In this document: positions 36,509 through 48,989 of the stretch, in pieces
Layout of the letters: every line of letters begins with the position of its first letter
Position numbering within the stretch: position 1 is the stretch's first letter
NCBI GenBank assembly: GCA_002633005.1
Contig: NMRA01000459.1
Span: 1 to 64,000, forward strand
Direction of reading: 5' to 3'
DNA length: 64,000 nucleotides
Source: Phoronis australis
Taxonomy: Eukaryota > Phoronida > Phoronidae
The notes under the pieces: generated by a model
Databases searched by the model: none
The model's input: the letters and a program-made list of their open reading frames with translations, nothing else
Told to the model about the DNA's origin: nothing
Program-made: the position numbers and the translations under genes

Positions 36509-37942
36509 GGGGAAGGCAGCCGGTTTTTCGTGTCATTTTTAGTAAAAATGTGGTTTGTTGATTTTCAGACATATGCTTCAGTTCATCACGTCTCTTCGTG
36601 TTCTACTCAGGAAGTGACGTTTAGGGGTTAAGAATTTCCCGCCAGTTCGTTTCTAGAGCGTTCGAGTTAATGTGAGTATCTGTTCTACTGTTGTTTTGTG
36701 CTGGTTTCCTAAAATTGTCATCACCACTTTCCATCGACGAGTATTCTACGACAAGCTAGGTTGTTAGAGAACTCAATTACATTGGATTTGGGATTCTTTT
36801 AGTATATACATGTAGTAGCAGTGGGTGGTTTTTTGTTTGAGCCGGAGTGTAGTGAGGCAGAATGGGGCCTACAGACAGCTGGCAGACACTAAGGAAAGAT
36901 GTGGTGGGACGTCTTGGTGCAAATGCAAGATGTGCACTGTTATGCCGACTTCAATAGAGTGTCTATGCTGTTCCCTCTGGATGATGACCTGAGCACCCAA
37001 ACCGCTTACATCCACCCGTGTGACTCCCTCGTCACACACTTGGGCACCTTCTAAATAGCTCCAATACTTTAGTCCACAATAAACCCACTAAGGTTTGTCT
37101 CACCGGCCTGGACACTTGACGACGAACTGTCTTCCCCATTGGGTGTCGAACTTGCCTTGTATTGTCTCCCACTACTAAACATCGCTGCAGGGCTGCTTGT
37201 ACAGTCTTAGGGCTGGAGACAACACCAGCACAGTGCGAATCACTGCTAGTTCTCGGAATCGCACGCTCTGGGGGTACGTTCGGAGGCACGGGTGATAAAG
37301 CGCCTTTAGTCACTGTAAAGGCCACAGCTTTCGAGGCTACTAGGCTTAGTTTCAAAACTGCACTTCTCGGGGTTGGTGACGGGGCACTACCGGTAATCAA
37401 CAGCGACAGTATGGCACCCTTCTTCAGGCGTTGTTTTGCAGGAACCTTCATCAATTCCGCGTACACATCTCTTCTGTAATCCAATGCCAGAAGATACTTG
37501 CTACACACTCGTTAATTTTCCATTGCTTTGTACGTCGCGTGGACGGTAACACTGCCTTCTTCACACGAACGGGCCAAGTACGGCGGAGTGTGTCATCTTT
37601 CGGAAAGTGGTGTAATGGCAAACCCAAAGTGCAGGACACGATAATGAGTACCCCCGGTCCGCAGCAACCGTGCTGCATGTTGACTGACTCGTAAACAAAT
37701 GCAAACGACAACCGAACTTCTCACAACCAAGATAAAACAATGACTGACTCGACGGATCACACAGTCAGACCATGTGAAAACGAAATGGCGGGAAATTCTT
37801 AACCCCCTTAACGTCACTTCCGGAGTAAGGCACGACTAATTAATAAAATTACGGGAAGCCGTTATTAACTGAAACAAATGTCTGGGATCATCAAAGAACC
37901 GTATTTTTACTAAAAGTGACATGGAAATGGTTGCCTTCTCCT
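36509..37942 (-). mobile_element. Kolobok-like TTAA element B with THAP remnant
   Basis: A 1,434-bp element flanked by TTAA at 36505-36508 and 37943-37946. The inverted termini start GGGGAAGGCAGCC and AGGAGAAGGCAACC. The inverted repeats extend with gaps for about 140 bp (shared blocks TTTTTAGTAAAAAT, GAAGTGACGTT and TTAAGAATTTCCCGCC). A THAP domain reads inward on the minus strand from near the right end, as in element A. The terminal sequences of A and B are similar but not identical, suggesting related families. No catalytic domain was found. Confidence 0.75.
37032..37690 (-). pseudogene. THAP zinc finger plus linker, frameshifted (element B)
   Basis: Probable transposase N-terminus. From about 37680 on the minus strand one frame reads HGCCGPG...LPLHHFPKDDTLRRTWPV...KQWKINE. 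It shifts near 37510 into VCSKYLLALDYRRD...KQRLKKGAILSL and continues open to a stop at 37032. This is the THAP layout: N-terminal Cys, FPKD, Trp, C-x2-(H), and an AVPT-like box (GAIL). The zinc-binding His of C-x2-H is Tyr here (VCSKY), so the finger would not coordinate zinc normally. The 120-residue tail is Ser/Pro/Arg-rich with no recognisable domain. Confidence 0.68.
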
Positions 37943-37949
37943 TTAAGAC

Positions 37950-40900
37950 CGTGCGTATTCCATTATGGCAATATTAAATACGAGTGGCCCAGGTTTACTG
38001 TGGCCTTTGTCACGAATTAGTAAGTGTCTGTTTTGCATAATGGTTCTTGCTCAGAATCGTCCTAGTCTTTTGATCTGCTGTTGCCATTGCAACTTATTGG
38101 CAGGTGACCAATCGTCTTCCATCCATTACATCATTTGGCGGGAAGCTTTGAAATAACTTATTTTTCTTCATAATTAAAAAATTCTCTACTATTTGGGACA
38201 AAAATGCTTGTTTAGTTAGATTTTATGGTATTAATTTAATAATAGTTACTTAAACCTCAAAACTAAGAAAATGCGTGGTGGGAATTCTTTAATTTTTAAA
38301 ATCTATTTAGTTGCAGTCATGCGCGTAACTTCAGAGGGTTTGTCTGGGGCGTGACATTCTCATAGTTGGGCAAAAAGAGAAAAACCTTGGCAAAGAGGCT
38401 CATCCAAACAAATTATTACAAATTTGAAGGCTTTGAAAAAAAAAAAACTAAACGTGAGGTAAAATTACCCGACTTCACTGTCTGTTTATAAAGCATAAAT
38501 TTTGTTATTTTTCCTCAAGATGAATTTCTGCTTAACAACTAGAGAGATAAAATTTCTCAAGGAAAAAATAGTCGACAACTTCACGTCCGTTACCGTGGCA
38601 ACGTTTACTTTTGTGCCACTCCTTTCTTAATACATGAAGTTACCGTGTAGGTTCAGATCAACTCGCTTTATCAGTTATGCTACATGTGCTCACCAAACAG
38701 GATTGTGTGTGATCAAAATGGGAGTTATACAACTTTTTAACGAACGAGTCTCAAATCATTGGATGACCATGTTTGAGGGCGAGCTCAGTTAATCTCGTCA
38801 TAAGGGCACATGTCATGCTGGTGAGTAAATCAATCATTTTTGTAATTGACGAAACTCGAGTTAAATGAATTTCACGAGTAGAAAGGCGTTGAAATTCTGT
38901 TATATACTTGCTGCAATGTTCGTGAAGAATAAAACTTCTCTCTACAGAGTAAGAAAAGCAAACATTAACGTCCTGATAGTAGTCACCACGTACATGTAAT
39001 AAAAATAAGAAACTGCCAATTCAAGAACATCACCTTACGTAGAGTGAAATATGTAGAAACATTCCTATACTTGGTTCAGATAACGCATTCGTAACCTGCG
39101 TAGTGCGTCACCACTTCCTGTTGGAGATACTGTATTTTTTAATTTACTTTTTCTAGAAATTGACAGAACAGGGCCATGCTACCTTTTATAGTTAATGAAA
39201 CATGACCAAACCCTCCTGAAAATGTAACATTTCCGAAAAATGAAATGTGTCTTCTTTCACTTCCTCGTCTAATGTGAAAACACGAAGCTTCAAAAGGTTT
39301 CAGAAAGTTGGTCAAATTTTGTTTGACATCCCCAAAATCTAAGAACCCTAGTTTTGCCTTTGGCCGCAGTTCATGTCTGTGAATGAGTCAAACCCAGGTT
39401 AGTCATCATTACAAAACTGAGTATATTCTTCTGTGACACAGCTCTTGCAGGAAATCGTCACTCTGTAAGTACACATACGTGTGGACGAATCGCTGGTAAC
39501 GTTATCCCTGAAAAAGCTAAAGACAAGGTTGTCCTACATTGAATAGTATGCATCGTCGCATAACGAAGCGCCTCTGGCTGCTTTAAGCGTTTACAGGTGG
39601 ATAGGTAAAAATAACTACAGGGTGAGTGAAAAACATTTCAAAAAAGGAGACAACTGTGGATACGAAATCGTATTCGCGTGGAGTTACATCCCTGGATCGG
39701 ATTTGTTAGCAATGGTAACATTAAATTCACCTCCCTGATAATTCTAGTTCAAACAAACTCGATGGCGCGTACCAAAGGAACGAAGACGTTATGGTGAATT
39801 GCCGCAATTCAAATGTTTTATCGATTTCTAGCTTCCCGTGGTCCAGTGATATTATTTTAAACCCAATTCGCGCTTTATGTTTATTTGGTTCATTAGCTGT
39901 TATTTCCTTATACATATACAGTTGTATGGAGAAATAAAGACTTGGAAGCATATGACATAACAAGGTTCTCATCCATTACGCATCGTTATCGAATATCTGT
40001 CACGATATTATCTACTTGACGTACAGAATGCCTGACAGACTCCATTCTAAGTAAATGTTGTATTTCAGTAAGACTGTCGTTCCGTTGGCTGGCATACGCA
40101 GTCGGAAGGAATACATGGTAGTGAACATGCTGCCACTAATATTCTTATTTGTAATTGTGGATGGTGAGAAGGTGGGAGGGAGGGGATGGGAGGGAGGGGG
40201 AGGGAGAGAGAAAGGGTGAGACGGCCACAGTGGAAGAGACGGAAGGAGAGAGAGCGAGGCAGAGAATTTTACTTGAATATCTTAGAAGACTTATTCATGT
40301 CGCTTAATCCCAAGAGGCGCATCAAAGCATTGGCACGGTTAACAGTATTTAACTGCATATACCATATTACTCGTGCTCTATTACAATATAAGATTAATGT
40401 GTAATGCAAATCACATTGACAGAAAAAGTGAACTTGTAACAAACGTCCCACTTTTCTGAAAATTCCTGTAAACAGTGTCTTTAGTAGGAAAAAAGAGTCA
40501 TAAGCATTACATAACAAAGACAGCCGCTCACTACTATGGGTAACATTTGTCCTTCACTCTGTGGGTGAAGAATCTAAACCAAAACGTACTATTTTGTCCT
40601 TGGGGTAGCCTTGGTACAAAGCTGTATATTTATATATACACTGTATGCACCGATGTGGGTAAAAAAGTGGTAAGATAAAATCTGACACAAAATTAGTGTC
40701 ATTAAAAACTACAGTCTTCCTTGAGTAAACAAAATTATTTAACAGTGTTGGAAAAATGGCGTTCTACCGTTATTCTGCTGCTAAAGTTGTGGAGCGATCT
40801 TTAGCGACGGCTTTCGGGGCCATGAAATATTGCGTCACCTATTGGCCATTTTCTTTTTCCGCCGATTCTTCAGTCAACTGCTGTTCTTTCACGAGCTTGC

Positions 40901-42470
40901 GTACACGTCACAACAATTATTGGAACTGGTATAACTTCATTATAATTTTTTAGAATTCCGATACCGAAAAACCGAATTTCAGTACAAATTTTGCTTATCC
41001 GAAGTTGTCGCGAAAATTTAGAAAATGGCCCGTGCGCGTGACACGAACGTATTGTTTTCGAAACGACGACATACTTTTCATTGTTAGAAAAGGCGGAGAG
41101 TTACGCAAGGAAATGACGTTTATTGCATTGTTTTTCACTTAAACGGCTGTTACGGGCAAGGTGAGTATCGGTTGATTCCCAGATTTTGCATGCACCCCGT
41201 CCGGTCTTTAGCTTTACATTTTGATACAAGTTTCACGGCGCGGTGACGAGCAGAACTACCCTGGCTGTGTGCAATTTTGGGGTCTACGGAAGAAATACAC
41301 GCAGTGGGACCTAGCTGTATTTTGACGACAGTCATCATACAGCTAGCTGGCTGGCTATCCTTGGGGATGCTCTCCCATATAGGAGGAGTTGGTTGTGACG
41401 TGTTGCCGTCTTGAATAGGTATTTCACTATCAAGTATAGTCTCGGGTTGGACTTTGGACATTGTAGTAAATCTGGTATCTTCTTAGGTTGCTGAAAGGCA
41501 GCCTCTCATCGATATTTGCAAGACAGCCTCAGGATTTTCTCAAAGTGTGTACAGTATTCACACCAAGGACACATTTTTCGAAAATCGACTGTAGCGTGAA
41601 CTATTTTACAATTTTCTATGTAGGGCTCTGTGCCATGTTCGTTGACAATTAAGATAAAGACAGTAAAGTAAATGAGTCGCCGTATTTCTGAAGAGAATAT
41701 CCCATGTACGTCGTATTGTTTATTAATGATGGAACGTACATTTTTATTTGAGATAAACTGTAAAGTCGCATTGGTCCCCTGGTACAGTGCATTTGATTGG
41801 CTCTTCAGTTCAGATGCGCGTGCAGAGTTGGAAAGTCACTTCATTGTGCTAGCTGAAGTTTTATCACGTGATTTACAAAAAATCCAAACCATGTTCTGCA
41901 AGATTTAGACAGCGTTTAAGTATGAGCATCAGCTCAGAAATTAGTGGTGTGTCTTGACTGCTTTTATGTAAAGTGGAGAAACAGTATGTCAGATATTACT
42001 ATCTATTTATCAAAACACTGAGATGTAGTCACGCAATCCATTCAAATATTAGCAAAATGAGACAATCGAGCTGTTGTATGACGTGGCAACTATTGATTTA
42101 CTTTGTTCTTGTATTGTGTGCCAGGCTTAACTTTGTTTGGTGATCAAATATCAATAGCAACTTTTTGAATAAAACTGAAAGCCATTAGTAGTCAAATGAG
42201 TTTATACAAGCACACTATCATAGGCTACTATACATATAAACGTGTCTTGTTTTCATAACAGGTATCGGAATTATGATCCACTTCACTACGATATCAGATG
42301 TCAGGTTTTCCGCTTTTCGCTCAATAGACTAGGCACACAAGTTTGCCAACTGTATTGCGGCAATTGATTACGAGATTAATAAATGTATCGCATTGACCTC
42401 TTGATTGCGAGAGAGGACATATTCACAAAGGATTGTGGGATAATGGTCATTTCACTAGCAACGAGACCAG
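37950..42470. other. No gene recognised
   Basis: Short ORFs only. Two items stand out: a purine-rich, G4-prone tract near 40.2 kb, and a strong plus-strand donor-like site CAAG|GTGAGTAT at 41160/41161 that could end an unidentified 5' UTR exon. A 103-codon minus-strand ORF (41461-41150) overlaps that site and has no recognisable domain. Confidence 0.4.
40158..40265 (+). repeat. GA-rich tract with G-quadruplex motif
   Basis: Purine-rich low-complexity sequence. From about 40174 to 40204 there are six G runs of three to five separated by one or two bases, which satisfies the standard G-quadruplex pattern. The ORF through it (40186-40404) begins with compositionally biased RERERV-type residues and is not credible. 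Confidence 0.8.
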
Positions 42471-42474
42471 AGTT

Positions 42475-42724
42475 CAGTAACGCTGGACCTCGTTAAAAAG
42501 CAAGCTTTCACGAGATTACGTGAGATATTGCCGGGTATTTTCAATGAGAACACGTGATTTGGATAGATTTTTCTGGCCGCGAGACAGCTACGGAACTCTA
42601 CCCAGTGTCCACTAGCCAAAATCATTTCTGAGTGCTCTCATTGAAAACACACGGCAATATCTCGAGTACTCTGGCGAAGTCTTGCTTTTCTACCGAGGTT
42701 CCATGAGGTCCTAGCGTTATTGAA
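42475..42724. mobile_element. Imperfect foldback/MITE element
   Basis: Left arm 42475-42566 and right arm about 42613-42724 are diverged inverted repeats sharing TAACGCTrGACCTC, AAAAGCAAG, GAGATATTGCCG and TTTTCAATGAGA in order. No coding frame or clear target duplication was seen. Confidence 0.7.
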
Positions 42725-42729
42725 TACTA

Positions 42730-45330
42730 CATAGTTCTAGAAGCTTTTACAGACCTTCTGCTCAAAATCAGTCAGTTTCTCTTTCAGACTAAGGCTGAAA
42801 ATCGCTAGATTATCTGTGTGTACAACTCAAAAGACATGAATTGCATACTACAAAACCGGCTTTCGATAAAGACAAACAGGTAAAAAATCGACGTTTGGCT
42901 ATTCAAAATCAAGAACCTGTTTCGTGAATTGTGAGAGACTTTTGTCCACAGAAATTTGTTCAAAGACGTTAACAAGACTAATCTCATTAACCACCGCCAT
43001 TATTGTCTCATGGACCGTAGCGACACCTAGTGGGTGGATGTGCGCCGACGAAGTACGCGAGGCGTTCACGGCCATGGCCAATTTTAGTTTGTCAAATTCA
43101 AAATTGTGAAGTGCCTTTGTGACGGTTTAAAATATTCAGAACAAAAATATGAGCAGTTAAATGGGAAAATACATATAGAGGAAAGGTAAGAGGGTGACTC
43201 AGTAATCAGAGGTGAGCAGGTGAAAGTAGTGGGCAGGTACAGAACCTGTAGGATATTGTCCAGCGGGGTCAGGGAAGTAATAAACATAAGATAGATCGGC
43301 TGAAGAAGATGCAAGAGCAAAAACAGGGGGCGCCCCACAAACAAAATGGCGGAGATAGCTTTCTCCCCACACTATTGCAGGGGTTAATATCAATTAATTA
43401 ACTATTAATTATTAAAACTTTCAACACACAAACTTCGTTTTAAAATTAAATTGTGCTCAACTGAGTTGCACAAATCTCGTGCGTATTTGTTCTTAGGGAC
43501 GTTGCATGAAAAGATTACTTATTTTCAATAATATTGAGAATTCAACGTAGAAAACTCGCAAACACCCAGTGGATTTAGGAAACATAATGTAGTCGCTATT
43601 TTGGGACTGTTTCATGCTACCGGGCACTGGATCCGCAGCATCCGTGACTGATGGGATATGGAATGATGGGTAGTAAATTGGGGTGAGATGTGGTGAATGA
43701 AACTGGGGGCAAGAGGGATAGGGGCTTAAAACCAGCAAGAGACGGAATTCCAGCTTGCAGTCCAGTAAACCTGCCTTGTATGCCCCCGTAAAACAGCCAA
43801 GATTCCTATTGAATACACATTTCATTTAGGGTAGTTTTTACGATGCTTTCCACCACTTGTAAACCATTCGCAGTATAATAAATGTATTACCAGCAGTTAC
43901 TTAAAAGGTATATCCAGCCTACATCGGTAGGTAAAAATGGCTTCTGGTACTTCCCAGACAAACCACCCTTTTCTTTAGTCGCCACCAACAGTGGCATCAC
44001 GTCTTTAACAGAGGGTTCTCGAGGCTGCGAAGGGACCCACTTTTGTGTGGGGCTCTAGACTTTCTATTAGTTAGCTTAGTGTATAACGCAGTTCTGACTC
44101 ATCTGAGGTATCTCGTTTTGTAATTAATAGCCCTATGCTTGTGGCGACTGTCATAATGTACATGCACCAAAATAGAATTGTCATAACTACAAGAAGTAAA
44201 ACATTGCCGTGATCATCATCATCCTTAATGCCACCATCTCTACCGCCGCCACCATTACAATTGATGTGGTCGTCTAGATCGTCGTCACCACCAACACTTC
44301 AGTAACTGCCAACACCACCAGCACCGCCGTCATCATCTTCATCATTCCCATAATCGTCATTGCCACCATGATCACTACCACTACCACTAACTACCATATA
44401 ATCGTCATCATCACCAACACCACCACCGTCATCACCAACACCCCCACCATCATCACCAACACCACCACCATCATCCCCAACACCACCACCATCATTACCG
44501 TCACTATCAGCACCATCATCATAACCACCACCACCGCCACCAACAGCATCACAATCATCCACCACTCTCACCATCCCTACCATCCCCATCTGTTGTCCAT
44601 GTACAGTTAATATAGCTATTATCTTGGAACATACATGTACACGAGCGCGGTGGTGTTTTGGTTTAATTAAACAATAATTCAAATCTTAGTAGGTTTCCAA
44701 GTGTGGTACACTTAACCGGCGTTTTGTGCTTAAAAATCAACACAAATTAACTTTAATAAGAACGTAGTATAAGTACGCTTCCTACTGTCATTGACTTTTG
44801 ATGATTAAATTGTCAAGAAACTAATATCTAGTGCAGCTCAGTTTCAGCAATGATTTTATTTTGGCGAAAATGTAAATTACCATTTCTTTTAAAGAAGGAC
44901 GCAAACAAGAAAGAGTCTGTGCGATCTTGTTCTGTGGTTCAGAAGAGTGAAAGTTTAAAGAATGTGACTTGTGATTCTGTAGAAAAAAAAACACAATTCG
45001 AAAACATGAGAGAATCACATTAATATTGATTAGACACTAAACACCAGAGAAACTGAACGACGCACTATTACATGTGAGGTGCCGAGAAGATTCGTTTCAT
45101 AGGAAGCAAACATACCGGCAACATCATGTCACTCTCTCCCGGTGGAATATATGACCTTGTTTATTGCATTTCTTCTAAACGCCTGTAAGTGTCTATAAAT
45201 GTAGCTGGTATACTTGAAATTAGTAGACGTGTGTTTATAAAGGGTTATGTTAACTGTAATTATGATTTCATGTGTCATGAACAGCCTATTCTTTCGTTTA
45301 CTTACCGGAGAATTGCGAGGTACGTGTATA
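42730..45330. other. No gene recognised; CAC/ATC-rich repeat
   Basis: Apart from the trinucleotide-rich block at 44.2-44.6 kb, only short ORFs were found. A minus-strand ORF at 43081-42899 has no recognisable domain. Confidence 0.4.
44210..44585 (+). repeat. Interrupted (CAC/ATC)n microsatellite
   Basis: A run of about 370 bp made of CAC, ATC and related triplets, including repeats of ACCACCACCATCATC. Both long ORFs across it (Thr/Ile-rich on plus, Gly/Asp-rich on minus) are low-complexity artefacts. Confidence 0.9.
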
Positions 45331-45339
45331 AACTAAACA

Positions 45340-47560
45340 CAGCATAACTTAATATTCAGGATGACCTAGCAAAGTATCTTACTAAAGCGTACAATCAGTT
45401 TCAGAAGAGGCTTCCTTCCAAACTCCCAACTCCAGGGAGTTATTATCATCATACTCAAAGGTAATAAACCGCGAAGTAATATAAAAAATGGAGGCCTATC
45501 TCTCTCTTGAATATCAGTTACAAACTTTTGTCGTCTTGTATTTCCCAAAAAGTTCGTTCTGTAATGCAAAAGTTAATACACCGTGACCAAAAGGGTTTTC
45601 TCTCTGGGCGTTTCATAGCAGAAAATACAAGGCAGACTTATGACTTGATGCATTTTACTGAGCAGTTGAATAAACCGGGTTTACTTGTACTGGTGGACTT
45701 TGGAAAGGCGTTTGACTCCTTGTCTTGGTCTTTTATTGACAAAGTTTTAAGTTTCTTTAATTTTGGTCACTCGATGAAAAAATGGGTCCATATACTAAAC
45801 AGAGGGACAAAGCAATGTGTTATACAAAACGGTGTCACATCTAACTTTTTCGACAGAGGGCGTGGTTGCAGGCAAGGTGATCCGTTATCGCCATACATTT
45901 TATTCTTTGTGCAGAGATTTTGGGCTGGCTCTTTAGACTAGACAACAGCGTTAAGGGCATCCAGGTTGGATCGGTGGAATACAAACTTATGCAGTATGCA
46001 GATGATACGGAGATATCTTTAGATGGCTCGGCACAGTCTCTGCGGAAAACACTTCACATTTCAAATCATTTTGCAAAATATTCTGGTCTAAAGCCTAACC
46101 TGGAAAAACAATTTGTAGGTAGCTATCAAAAACTATGCTGTGACGTAAAACTGAAATGGGCAACATCAGAATTCACTTTACTGGGTATTCAATTCTCCAG
46201 TGATTTAAATGAAATTCCCGAGATTAATTTTAACAGCAAACTTGGTGAAATGAAGAAGGCTATAGACATGTGGGGAAAAAGAAACTTGACACTGTTTGGA
46301 AGAATAACAGATGTGAAATCGATAATTATGCCAAAACTCATTCATTTTTTTACAAGTCTTCCGTCCTCTTCACAGGCCTTCCTGAAGCAGCAGAACAAAA
46401 TGTTCTACTGTTTTATATGGAACAGTAAAACGGAAAAAATATGTCATAAGATTTTGGCTCAAGAGTACAATGTTGGTGGAGCTAGAATGATTGACGTCAG
46501 TTCTTTTATGAAAGCCATTAAATTAACGTGGTTTCGTAGACTACTTTGTCTAAGTACTACAAGTCCATGGGCTGTTTTAGCAAATGGTCTGTTATCAAGT
46601 GTTTCAAAGAATTACTTACTGTTCGGGGATTTCTATTTTACAAAGATGTTCCAAATGCGTTTCGGAAAGAAGTCTTTCAATGTGTTCATGAATTCAGATT
46701 ATTAGTTCCCGAAAACAATGGTATTCATCAGCCTCTATGGTTTAATTCGATTATACCGATAGATAACAAGCCTGTTTTCTATAAACGGTGGTATCAAAAA
46801 GGCATAACTCATGTACACGACTTACTTAATTCTGATGGTTGTTACCTTAATTACGAGGAGTTTATACAGAAATTTGACTTTACCACTCAAGTAACTTTAT
46901 TTTACGGTCTACGAAGCTCATTATATGCTAACTGGAGTCATCTCAGAGAGGGGAAAGCATCAAGTAATTTTACCGCGTCGTCCACGATACATTGAAGTTA
47001 TTTTGGGAGATGTCAAGGGAGTAGATAAAATGTACCACGTTATTGTCTCTCAGAATTGTGGAAAAACAAAGTGTCAAATGAAGTGGAGTAAAAAATTAAA
47101 TCTCCCGGATACTGCAGAATGGTGGTACAATGTTTTTTCTTATATCTATTCATTCACCGAAGATGATTCTCTGAGATGATTCCAGTTTAGGCTGGTTCAT
47201 AGAATTATAGGCTGTAATGAATTTTTCTACAAGATTGGCGTAATTGATAGCTCAATGTGCACTTTTTGCTTAAATGAAATTGAATTTATTGTCCATGTGT
47301 ACTGGTCTTGTAACGTTACTCAGCAGTTTTGGACTAATAAAAATAACTGGCTCAAAGATGCTGTTGGACATAATTTAGAACTGTCTAGCTATGCAATCAG
47401 TTCTGTTTGGTGTTCAGGTGGAAGCAGTTTTACAAAGTATGGTTATTTGCCTCGGCAAGTACCACATTTATAAACAAAGGTTAAAGTGTAAATATCCCTG
47501 CCTTGCAATGTTTAAAAAGGAAGTTGCATTGTACATTTCCACTGAACGGTTTATATATAT
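45340..47560 (+). mobile_element. L1/Tx1-like LINE ORF2 fragment (RT and C-terminus)
   Basis: The best-preserved retrotransposon in the window, split into successive frames by at least three shifts (near 45930, 46600 and 46990) and one stop (47177). RT landmarks: LVDFGKAFDSLSW (motif A, 45691-45729), GCRQGDPLSPYIL (motif B, about 45865), MQYADDTEISLDG (YADD motif C, about 45990), LLGIQF, and W-KRNLTLFGRI in the thumb. The C-terminal WFQFR-like/HRI and CTFC...H...W-C zinc-knuckle region ends near 47480. This order and wording fit the L1/Tx1 group. The endonuclease and ORF1 are missing, so it is 5'-truncated and dead. Confidence 0.85.
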
Positions 47561-47569
47561 ATAAACTAA

Positions 47570-48425
47570 ATGAAGTATGGTGAATTTGTAGAGCGCTGGC
47601 AAGGTCTTGACCTTGTTTGCTTATTCTGAATGAATCATAGCCTCTACTTGTTTTTTCTCCACTGTCAAATTACCTTTGTACATAACAGCACTGTAAGTTA
47701 ACACCTTAACTGTTCCTTGACTAAAACAAAAAAGTTATTGCATCGTGTAATTGTGTTATCTGTACCGTACCTATTATATTGAATAACATGTGAACATAGC
47801 ATAAAAAAATTGGGATGATAGTTATGTAACAGAGCAAGTCTCCACTGAACCTCAAAATATGTATTTTCTCTCATCAGGCATTCGTTTCAGTTCAATTTGC
47901 ACATGATAACGATCAACTTTCCATGAAAGCAAAAGAAGGGAAACACCCTTCTCCTAAGCCTGTCGCTAGCGAAGTGCCCGACACATACAGTCGCGCCCAC
48001 ATGCCCACGTAACAAAGGCGCACTGAGACGCAACAAAGACATTAGCATAAGAATAACTGAACATTTGTAACTAAATAAGAATAACAATAAGCGTAAAGTT
48101 ACGAACGTCCCGTCACATNGGTGGTCGGTAGCCAGCACGCAGGTCTCACTTAATTTTCCTCGTTAAATTTCTTACATCGGCGTTTCTGATTGGCTAGTTG
48201 AATTCTCAACTGGCGACGCTTTACGCAAACAAACTGGCATGCCTGATGGACTGAAGTATAAATGTGGAGCTGTTGTGCAGACAAATCGGTGCTTAAAATT
48301 CATGTTCAGGAAATGTGAATCCTAGAAATTGTGGTTGCGCCTTTTCGGAGTGCATCTTTCTACTGTCGATGACTTTTATTTACGATACTGTCCTGTATTC
48401 ATACAGTTTAAATAACACACCGGTT
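47570..48425. other. No gene recognised
   Basis: Contains a single N at 48119 within CACATNGGTGG. Short ORFs only. Confidence 0.4.
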
Positions 48426-48429
48426 AAAT

Positions 48430-48988
48430 CGGCCAGATGTGTGTTTATTGTACATGTATGTGCATCAGAATGCCAAACTCAATGTTCATCTCTATGGCAG
48501 GAGTGCTAACATCAAAGAACATCTCCTTCACTCTTAGAACAAGACTTGTGAGATGCTACATACATTCTGTACTGCTTTACGGATCTGAGACATGGACAAT
48601 GAATAAAAACATGGAGTAAAAAATAGAGGCCTTTGAAATGTGGACATTCAGACGGATGGCAAGAATCAGCTGGACAGAAAAAAAGACCAACAAAGATGTT
48701 TGTAACTAGCTCAAAATTAAACCATCACTCCTAAATACAATCCAAACAAGAAAACTGAAATACTTTGGTCACATTGAAAGGCATGACACCATCTGCAAGA
48801 AGATACGGGAAAGAAAAACAGAAGGGGTGAGCGCAAGAGGTAAACAACGCAGAATGTGGCTGGACGACATCATGGACTGGACGAATCTATCACTGCAAGA
48901 ATGTACCAGAAATGCAAGAGCAGAGCAGAATGGCGGATCATTTCAAGTCGACCTCTGAGGAGATGACACCACATGACGATGATGATGT
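48430..48988 (+). mobile_element. RTE-like LINE 3' end
   Basis: Encodes the characteristic C-terminal stretch of RTE-type endonuclease/RT proteins: LTSKNISFTLRTRLVRCYIHSVLLYGSETWT (about 48508-48600), then after stops EAFEMWTFRRMARISW, KLKYFGHIERHD and RRMWLDDIMDWT. It ends in a short GATGATGATG run at about 48979, the kind of simple 3' tail seen in RTE elements. In-frame stops show it is inactive, and the upstream RT core is absent. Confidence 0.75.
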
Positions 48989-48989
48989 G

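Noticed and set aside
41150-41461. 103-codon minus-strand ORF as a possible exon
   Set aside because: No domain recognised, no acceptor or donor in phase on its own strand; the good splice signal nearby is on the opposite strand.
44299-44682. 127-codon Gly/Asp-rich ORF on the minus strand
   Set aside because: It is the reverse strand of a CAC/ATC microsatellite with no non-repetitive domain.
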